Assembly (NCBI GenBank): GCA_003224075.1 | Contig: QHYF01000258.1 | Span: forward strand, 1 to 5,355 | Source of the DNA: Acidobacteriota bacterium | Lineage (GTDB): Bacteria > Acidobacteriota > Terriglobia > Acidiferrales > UBA7541 | Length of the DNA: 5,355 nt | Direction: 5' to 3' | In this document: positions 1 through 4,488 of the stretch, piece after piece | Layout: each line of letters starts with the position of its first letter | Numbering within the stretch: position 1 is the first letter of the stretch | Program-made: the position numbers and the translations under genes | The notes under the pieces: model-generated | The model's database searches: none | Told to the model about the DNA's origin: nothing | The model's input: the letters and a program-made list of their open reading frames with translations, nothing else

Positions 1-1097
1 ATATTGGACGGGCCGGTGGGAATGTTGGTGACCACGGCGCGCTTGCCGCCGCTGGCGGTCCAGCTCGTTGCCGGGCTGGGCCTGGTGAGATAGCCCTGGC
101 GCGTTTGAAAAATGACACAGACTTGATGCACGCCGGGCGAAACGCTTCCGGCCGCCGCAGCCGTGCCGCCGCCGGATGCGGCGAGCCCGCCCGTTGCCGC
201 GGTGAAGGTGAAGTGCGTCGAATCCGGAACGGCAGTAATCGGAAAGGTGCCGTTGTAGCCCGCGATACCGATGCCGCTCGTGGTTACGAGCTGCCCGGCG
301 ACAAAACCGTGCGCCGCGACAGTTTGAATCGTCGCGGTCGCGGAAGCCGCTGTGCCTCCTCCCGAAGCGGCGAGTCCGGAAGCGCCAGCGATGTAGGTGA
401 ACTGCGTGGTGGTCGGCGCGGAGACCACGGGGAACGTGCCGTTGTAGCCGGCGACGCCGACTCCGGCGATGGTCACGGATTGGCCTGCGGCGAGGCCGTG
501 CGCGGCTGTCGTCGTGATCGTGACGAGAAAACCGTTTTCCGTGGCGCCGGTAGGGCTTGCCGCAATGGCGACCGCGGCGGGCTGCGTTGCGCCGTTCGGG
601 CTCGCGGAGATCGCAACAACGACATTTTCATCCACGGCCGTGGGACCTGCGCCGGGCCCGCTCTGGCTGACGCGGTCGAAATTCGTGTCGTCGAATTGGC
701 GTGGCAGGTCGTTGCCGGTTTTTCCGTCGCTGAGGGCCAGATATTCCCTGCCGAAGAGAGTGGTGGAATTCGCGTAGGCATTCGCCACGAGACCCGTGGC
801 GACGCTCGCAAGTGTTCCCGGCGTGGTCTCTTTGTAGAGCACCCCGTTCGAGTCGAGGGCCATGGTGCGCAGGGTGGCGTTCAGCGTTTCGTAGGTTTTG
901 ACGTAGTTGATCGTGGGATTTCCCGCGAGCGGCCCGAAAAGCGCCTGCAATCCCGGCCGCGTCGCCACCCCGCCGTTGCTGAAAACAACGTCCTGGCAAT
1001 CGGGCGACACGCCATGCGGCAGGTCCGCCGGGGACATGTCGGTCACCAGGCCGCCGAAAATCTCGATAGGCGCGTCAAATGAGCCTGCTGTGGTCAT
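1..1097 (-). CDS. Putative phage virion/tail protein with two tandem beta repeats (3' end beyond window)
   Basis: The frame is open from an ATG at 1097-1095 to the left window edge, giving 365 visible residues with no stop, so the C-terminus lies outside. GGAAAG at 1110-1105, seven bases upstream, supports this start. The N-terminus (about 12-54) has a GGLVTDMSPADLPHGVSPD stretch followed by a TRPGLQALF stretch, a pattern I associate with structural proteins of tailed phages. Residues 190-250 and 253-313 form two copies of a repeat with AAHG, a GYNGTF core, an FTY/FTF strand and a GLAASGGGTA tail. The core resembles the E1_FCCH-like beta repeats often seen in phage tail proteins; that match is from memory. 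No signal peptide or membrane segment is visible. It follows the exported-protein gene by a 115-base gap. A tail or head-tail structural role is inference, and the exact virion part cannot be told. Confidence 0.5.
   Translation of the reverse strand, partial: MTTAGSFDAPIEIFGGLVTDMSPADLPHGVSPDCQDVVFSNGGVATRPGLQALFGPLAGNPTINYVKTYETLNATLRTMALDSNGVLYKETTPGTLASVATGLVANAYANSTTLFGREYLALSDGKTGNDLPRQFDDTNFDRVSQSGPGAGPTAVDENVVVAISASPNGATQPAAVAIAASPTGATENGFLVTITTTAAHGLAAGQSVTIAGVGVAGYNGTFPVVSAPTTTQFTYIAGASGLAASGGGTAASATATIQTVAAHGFVAGQLVTTSGIGIAGYNGTFPITAVPDSTHFTFTAATGGLAASGGGTAAAAGSVSPGVHQVCVIFQTRQGYLTRPSPATSWTASGGKRAVVTNIPTGPSN
159..341 (-). repeat. Tandem protein repeat, copy 2 (63-residue period)
   Basis: This encodes residues 253-313: AAHGFVAGQLVTTSGIGIAG, the YNGTFPI core, HFTF and the same GLAASGGGTA tail as copy 1. 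The shared tail and core with diverged strands point to an internal duplication followed by drift. Confidence 0.5.
348..530 (-). repeat. Tandem protein repeat, copy 1 (63-residue period)
   Basis: This encodes residues 190-250 of the virion protein: AAHGLAAGQSVTIAGVGVAGYNG, then the TFPVV and QFTY strands and GLAASGGGTA. It aligns without gaps to copy 2 at an offset of exactly 189 bases. The two copies also share DNA identity, for example around the GGCTACAACGGCAC core. Confidence 0.5.
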
Positions 1098-1212
1098 AAG
1101 AAAACTTTCCGTCTCAAGTTTTCAGTTTTTCATTGAAGAAGAAAGCTGGCGTGTCCCGAGTCCCGTGTTCGGTGACCCGTGGAAGAAAAATGCGTGTTAC
1201 CGCGTTCTGGCT
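1098..1212. other. Intergenic gap of 115 bases before the repeat-bearing virion gene
   Basis: No ORF is supported here. Apart from the ribosome binding site near 1105, the last 40 bases before the start codon are A-rich on the minus strand, unlike the GC-rich genes. A promoter could sit there, but I see no convincing -35/-10 pair and no hairpin plus T-run terminator after the upstream stop. Confidence 0.5.
1105..1110 (-). promoter_or_regulatory. Ribosome binding site of the repeat-bearing virion gene
   Basis: On the minus strand GGAAAG lies seven bases before the ATG at 1097. It is an imperfect but well-spaced Shine-Dalgarno sequence in an A-rich leader. It supports independent translation of this gene, unlike the coupled pair upstream. 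Confidence 0.5.
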
Positions 1213-2010
1213 TCACGGCGGTCCTTTTCGGAATAACACGTGTTCTGCTAGTGGGGGGCCTTGCAAGATGTTCCCAAGAGCAGGCTGCTCTGGCCCCAAG
1301 ACTCGAATTTCATCCGTCTCGTCAAGACCAGGGTATTTCTTCGACGTGGCGTATTCATCGGCGAGGACATAAAAGTCTTGTTTCTGACAATAAGCATAAG
1401 TGCGAATCTTGTAGCGATGCGCGGCAAAATGGGTATCGTTCGCACCGGCGATGACGTCCGCGATCGTAAGCAGCTTATAGTCGGAGAAGCTGGGCTGCTC
1501 CCAAAACTTGAATTCCCCCTGACTAGAGAGGACTACCTCCGGAAGGAGGTTGCGCAACTTTTTGTTTGGCTCGTCGGGGACCAAAAGCACCAACAATCGC
1601 CCCCAGCCGCTTCCGCCTGAGGAGCTGCTGGCCTGGAACAAGATCGCCTCTCGCGGCGAAGGCGAGACCTGAAGGACAACGGGTCTTGCTTGAGCGTCCT
1701 GAAAGAAGACGTCGTTTCCGGCACGGGCCTCGTAGCAGGCCTCTTGAGCTTGTGATTTGCTTTGAGCACGAATCGCACAGAGCTTCGCAGGGAGCGAAGC
1801 GAACGAGCTATCTAGCGCGCTGGCCTGCCACAGAGAAAATCTCCAACCGCGGAGATTACCGGTAACCTGCTTGCCCGAGATCGCCTGCTTCAGGACATAT
1901 CCGGCGGCGGGCGTCTGCCCTCGTTCGGCCGGGGGGGACTGGCTCCATAGAAGGCAACGCCCCGTTAGAAGTAATGCGACCGCGAGTTTGCCAGCGGGAA
2001 GAGTATTCAT
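1213..2010 (-). CDS. Exported protein of unknown function, translationally coupled to the transglycosylase-like gene
   Basis: This encodes 265 residues. The N-terminus reads MNTLPAGK and then LAVALLLTGRCLLW, a basic residue plus hydrophobic core typical of a Sec signal peptide, with likely cleavage near Ser23-Ser25. The only early Cys (19) is preceded by Arg, so it does not form a proper lipobox. The mature part has Cys78, Cys92 and Cys208, a Ser/Gly-rich stretch at 128-136, and a C-terminal segment at about 196-240 with HRYKIRTYAYC, FYVLADEY, KYPGLDE and IRVLGPE. I do not recognise the family. The start ATG overlaps the stop of the 501-residue gene (ATGA at 2010-2007) and has no good ribosome binding site, so translation is probably coupled. 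Sampled rows are poorer in G+C (43 to 62%) than the flanking virion genes. An envelope-acting lysis accessory or a lysogenic-conversion gene are possible; neither is shown. Confidence 0.5.
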   Translation of the reverse strand: MNTLPAGKLAVALLLTGRCLLWSQSPPAERGQTPAAGYVLKQAISGKQVTGNLRGWRFSLWQASALDSSFASLPAKLCAIRAQSKSQAQEACYEARAGNDVFFQDAQARPVVLQVSPSPREAILFQASSSSGGSGWGRLLVLLVPDEPNKKLRNLLPEVVLSSQGEFKFWEQPSFSDYKLLTIADVIAGANDTHFAAHRYKIRTYAYCQKQDFYVLADEYATSKKYPGLDETDEIRVLGPEQPALGNILQGPPLAEHVLFRKGPP

Positions 2011-3512
2011 GGTTTCGGGCTAGATTTCCATTTCCGGGCTACATTCCCTTCCTTCCATCCTTCCTGAATTTTCATTGCATCTTGAAGTCTTGACAGCTGG
2101 TTAGGAGAAAGATCTCCGATTCGGGTGTTCGGATCCATTCCTATGCGCTGAGCGACACTACTGACATACGCATCTTGCACAGATTGCGGGTCGCCGGAAG
2201 TCCACTTCCTGATTGCCTGATCGAGCGACAACCCGGCGTAACCTGGCGAGGTCAAAAGGGCACCTTGGGCGCGCTCGCCGTCTACTAGCGTGGGGAATAT
2301 AGCAAATCCCGCACTGTCTCTTCCGATTGCGCCGTGCTGTGCGGCCCAATTTGAGAAGGCCATGTTGCCCGGATTGTTGTTCCTCCAATTTCGGCTGCCG
2401 CCTTGCTTGAAGGAGTCCTCATACTCAATCTCTCCCGGTTTTGTTTCGCGGCCCACTGGCTTCTGGAAGAGATCGCCGGGATGTTCTTTCAGTTGCTGGA
2501 GTGGAGCAGGGAGCTCCCCTGATTGCGGTGACGAAAAGAAGCGGTCAATAAGGTTGAGCAGGGACGGGCGGGGAGCAGTTCCTTGACCGGGAGCTTGGTC
2601 GGAAAAGCGTGGCGGGGCCGCGCCCGGTGTGGGATTGCTCGCTCCACGATCACCGAAGAACAGGTTGCCGGGATTTTCCTTTAGCCGCTGCAACGGACCG
2701 GGCAGCGGGGATGAACTCGACTGCCCCGTCGTGCCTTGTGCGGTGGAAGCGGAGGGCTGCTGGGAGGATTGCACCAGTTCGTACGCCCGGTTCTTGTCAT
2801 TAGTGTTGGCGAAGCGGTCGGAGCCAGGTCGAATTTCCATGGTTTGCGCGGGTGCTTGATCTTCCCCGAAGCGATACTCCAGAGTCCGCGAGCCCTTCTG
2901 CGCGCGCGGGTCCTGCTGATCGCCGTAAGTCTGAGATCGCAGGAAATTCCTCAAGAAGGCGCGATCGTCGGGATGGGCGGGAAGATCATTTGAAGGCATG
3001 ACCGCGAAGCGGTAGCGATCGCGGTACGGAGCGCCGCCGCTGTAGCCGGCGTAGGTTTGTTGCGCGCGTTCTTGTTCGCTGCCGAAGGGGTTTTCCAGGC
3101 CGGCAAGCTGGTAATGCTGCGCGAGCAAAGCCACGCCAGCTTGCGCGTTGGCCTTCCAGTCGGATTTGATGTCTTCGCCGATTTGAAACGATGAACCGTC
3201 CGGGGTGCGCACGGTGTTGCCGATCTGATCGTCGCGGACTTGCATCACGCCGTAGGCCTTGTTTTCCGGATCGAGGTCGCGGGCGGAAAAGGCCTCAGCC
3301 CTAAATGGCTGAGCTACAGGTCTCTTTTTGCCGGTGTCGAAGCCGCTTCCGGTCTGCGCTACGGCATGGACCAGTGGCGCGGGCAGTCCGTAAGCGTCCG
3401 CGAGCGCAGTGAGATGCTGGCGCACTTGCCCAGGGGTGGGCTTGGCATCATCCGCTTCCCTGCTCTCTTCGGTTGCGGTTGCGAAAAAATCTGAATCGTC
3501 GTCAAAGGGCAT
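2007..3512 (-). CDS. Two-domain phage peptidoglycan hydrolase-like protein: degenerate SLT transglycosylase domain plus NNNPGN domain
   Basis: This encodes 501 residues with no signal peptide. Residues 30-170 match the GH23/soluble lytic transglycosylase layout: ADAYGLPAPLVHAVAQ, then a GSGF motif (55-58), YGVMQV (87-92), an alpha-helical DIKSDWKANAQAGVALLAQHY stretch (114-134) and YAGYSGGAPYRDRY (154-167). In active enzymes this GSGF would be ESGF with the catalytic Glu; here position 55 is Gly (codon GGA, 3350-3348). Residues 62-78 look like an in-frame repeat insertion. Residues about 230-360 are a Ser/Gln/Pro/Gly-rich linker with a duplicated PLQxLKExPGxLF motif. The C-terminal 374-490 (RNNNPGN, HGAIGRDSAGFAIFPT, EGWKEGN) resembles a domain found in phage structural and wall-acting proteins. 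A virion-associated wall-degrading or lysis role is likely by family. Whether the N-terminal domain is active is doubtful. The ribosome binding site is weak (GGAAA, 11 bases upstream). Confidence 0.5.
   Translation of the reverse strand: MPFDDDSDFFATATEESREADDAKPTPGQVRQHLTALADAYGLPAPLVHAVAQTGSGFDTGKKRPVAQPFRAEAFSARDLDPENKAYGVMQVRDDQIGNTVRTPDGSSFQIGEDIKSDWKANAQAGVALLAQHYQLAGLENPFGSEQERAQQTYAGYSGGAPYRDRYRFAVMPSNDLPAHPDDRAFLRNFLRSQTYGDQQDPRAQKGSRTLEYRFGEDQAPAQTMEIRPGSDRFANTNDKNRAYELVQSSQQPSASTAQGTTGQSSSSPLPGPLQRLKENPGNLFFGDRGASNPTPGAAPPRFSDQAPGQGTAPRPSLLNLIDRFFSSPQSGELPAPLQQLKEHPGDLFQKPVGRETKPGEIEYEDSFKQGGSRNWRNNNPGNMAFSNWAAQHGAIGRDSAGFAIFPTLVDGERAQGALLTSPGYAGLSLDQAIRKWTSGDPQSVQDAYVSSVAQRIGMDPNTRIGDLSPNQLSRLQDAMKIQEGWKEGNVARKWKSSPKP
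2466..2513 (-). repeat. Linker motif copy 2 (PLQxLKExPGxLF)
   Basis: Residues 334-349 read LPAPLQQLKEHPGDLF. The motif matches copy 1 at 12 of 16 positions, while the sequence between the copies is unrelated. That suggests a conserved short binding or docking motif rather than random linker. Confidence 0.5.
2658..2705 (-). repeat. Linker motif copy 1 (PLQxLKExPGxLF)
   Basis: Residues 270-285 of the 501-residue protein read LPGPLQRLKENPGNLF. This is the first of two matching 16-residue motifs, 64 residues apart, in an otherwise low-complexity Ser/Pro/Gln linker. Confidence 0.5.
3282..3332. repeat. Small palindromic repeat inserted in frame within the transglycosylase-like domain
   Basis: The centre is a perfect 7-base inverted repeat, CTCAGCC (3294-3300) and GGCTGAG (3307-3313), around a CTAAAT loop. 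Imperfect outer arms, GGCGGAAAAG (3282-3291) and CTTTTTGCC (3324-3332), may mark the ends, giving about 51 bases, or 17 codons. It encodes roughly KKRPVAQPFRAEAFSAR between the GSGF and YGVMQ motifs, where GH23 proteins have a much shorter spacing. I recall similar VAQPFRA-type coded palindromes from Acidobacteriota genomes but cannot search here. The boundaries are uncertain and no target-site duplication is visible. Confidence 0.5.
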
Positions 3513-3570
3513 GGGATTCGCTGTTTCCGTAGGTTAACACAAGCGTGACATAAAGAATCAGCTTATGTGG
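3513..3570 (-). promoter_or_regulatory. Leader of the transglycosylase-like gene with an ACATAA/TTATGT dyad
   Basis: This 58-base stretch directly upstream of the ATG at 3512 is clearly richer in A+T than its surroundings. It holds an inverted repeat, ACATAA (3548-3553) and TTATGT (3563-3568), with a 9-base spacer. It is the most plausible place for a promoter or operator, but I see no convincing -35/-10 pair, so the call is inference from position and composition. Confidence 0.5.
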
Positions 3571-3734
3571 CGCGCCGGCAGGGCGCTTCCAAGCGGCAGG
3601 TGGCCGAGTCGCAGAGAACCCCGCGGTCGGAAGACCGTTTTTTGGACTCCGGCATTGCCGGAGACCGCGACTACAGCGGCGGGGCAAGCTCTGCTTGCAG
3701 GTTGCCTGCGGCAAGCAGGCAGGCAAGCTGCCCG
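3571..3734. repeat. Palindrome-dense intergenic segment, probable interspersed repeat or structured RNA
   Basis: Six hairpin-capable inverted repeats lie within 164 bases: GCGCC/GGCGC (3572-3586), CGGTC/GACCG (3624-3637), CTCCGGC/GCCGGAG (3647-3663), CCGC/GCGG (3665-3679), GCAAGC/GCTTGC (3684-3698) and TGCCTGC/GCAGGCA (3703-3721). GCAAGC recurs at 3684, 3711 and 3723, so alternative pairings are possible; the last hairpin can be extended by pairing 3693-3698 with 3723-3728. No reading frame here looks like a gene. It resembles REP or multi-hairpin intergenic repeats of bacterial chromosomes. A structured transcript is the alternative. Confidence 0.5.
3624..3643 (+). terminator. Intrinsic-terminator-like hairpin facing the plus strand
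   Basis: CGGTC, a GGAA tetraloop, GACCG and then six T residues form a compact rho-independent terminator shape. It would act only on plus-strand transcription, yet no plus-strand gene is supported here. The 5-base stem is short. It may be part of the repeat or may block antisense transcription into the late genes. Confidence 0.5.
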
Positions 3735-4385
3735 CTACGGCTTTGCCGTTTCGTTCTGTGGTTCCGGGATTTTTGCGCGCTCTTTTCGTCCCGGCACGAC
3801 CAAGCCGTACTGCGCGGCTTTCTCGCGGTCGAGGATGGCGCCGCAGGAACGGCAAACGGCGACGCCGGGCTTGATCTTTTCGGCGCAGACGGGGCAATCC
3901 GCCAGCGGCTTGGGATCGTAAAGCCAAGGCTTCTCGAGGCCGAGTTGGCGAGCGGCGCGGCGCTCCAGGTCGGTGATGAACATGGGATTTTTGGTGCGTT
4001 CCCATTCGAGATCGGCCGCGGCGACCAGGCGGCGCTGAAATTCCTCGAGCCGCTGGCGCGCATCAGCAAGCTCCGCTTCGGTGGGCTCCGGCCCGGCAGC
4101 GACGAAGACGCCGTGAAAACTTCCCTCCCCCGAATCGCCGTTGATTTCGCGCGCGACGTCTTCGGCGATTTCGCGCGCCGTGATGCGATACTCCATGATG
4201 CGCTTGTCGCCGAGATCCATCACGCCGGTGCATCCGCGGATCGGAGTGATGGCGTACGTTTCGCCGGATTCAGGCGAGCGCACCTCCAGCGAACCGAAGT
4301 AAGTGCGGTGGCGCGGCGGCCATTTTTCCGTGGAAATGTTGACTAGCGAAACAGTTTCGGTTTCTTTTGCGGTTGCAGGTGTCAT
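3735..4385 (-). CDS. Zinc-ribbon protein of unknown function in a phage late region
   Basis: This encodes 216 residues. The start ATG at 4385 is supported by AGAGG nine bases upstream. Residues 20-95 look like a compact alpha/beta region (YFGSLEVRSPESGETYAITPI, then REIAEDVAREIN at 71-82). Residues 100-150 are predicted helical and charged (ELADARQRLEEFQRRLVAAADLEW), and could be a coiled coil. Cys164, Cys167, Cys178 and Cys181 form CPVC-x10-CRSC, a clear zinc-ribbon signature. The last residues (PEPQNETAKP) are a polar tail, and the TAG stop abuts the palindrome-dense segment. No signal peptide or membrane segment is visible. I do not recognise the family. The ribbon suggests nucleic-acid or protein binding; location between a fibre gene and a wall-hydrolase-like gene suggests a phage accessory or structural role, which is inference. 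Confidence 0.5.
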   Translation of the reverse strand: MTPATAKETETVSLVNISTEKWPPRHRTYFGSLEVRSPESGETYAITPIRGCTGVMDLGDKRIMEYRITAREIAEDVAREINGDSGEGSFHGVFVAAGPEPTEAELADARQRLEEFQRRLVAAADLEWERTKNPMFITDLERRAARQLGLEKPWLYDPKPLADCPVCAEKIKPGVAVCRSCGAILDREKAAQYGLVVPGRKERAKIPEPQNETAKP

Positions 4386-4488
4386 GGGAAATTACCTCTT
4401 CTTCTGAAATTGAGAACCTCTGGAAGGACCGTATAGCTGTAGCGTGCGGCGTTCCGGCCACGCTGCTGCATTTCGCGCGTCGAGCGCG
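4386..4488. other. Gap of 103 bases between fibre and zinc-ribbon genes with a short hairpin
   Basis: Directly after the fibre stop codon, the inverted repeat CGCGC (4474-4478) and GCGCG (4484-4488) surrounds a 5-base loop. No T-run follows it in the direction of transcription, so it is not a standard intrinsic terminator. It could slow 3' exonuclease decay or be incidental in GC-rich DNA. The rest holds only the ribosome binding site of the next gene. Confidence 0.5.
4395..4399 (-). promoter_or_regulatory. Ribosome binding site of the zinc-ribbon gene
   Basis: AGAGG on the minus strand, inside the purine-rich run AGAAGAAGAGG, sits nine bases before the ATG at 4385. It fixes the start of the 216-residue protein. 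Confidence 0.5.

Noticed and set aside
105..1082. Long plus-strand open frame of 325 codons
   Set aside because: It is antisense to the clear virion gene. Its translation is Arg/Gly-rich with no recognisable domain, the usual effect of reading high-GC coding DNA on the other strand.
1952..1956. Lipoprotein signal in the exported protein
   Set aside because: The Cys at residue 19 is preceded by Thr-Gly-Arg; Arg at the -1 position is not allowed in a lipobox.
3571..3734. CRISPR array or integron attC site
   Set aside because: The palindromes differ from one another and are not regularly spaced repeats with unique spacers. No integron core-site pair or integrase is visible.
3502..4005. Minus-strand open frame of 167 codons spanning the intergenic repeat
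   Set aside because: It is a shifted frame of the zinc-ribbon gene. The translation is Arg/Pro-rich and it overlaps the start of the 501-residue gene.
3567..4346. Plus-strand open frame of 259 codons
   Set aside because: It runs antisense through the zinc-ribbon gene and the palindrome segment, shows no domain and has no convincing ribosome binding site.
4474..4488. Terminator after the fibre gene
   Set aside because: The hairpin stem is only five bases and no T-run follows on the minus strand.
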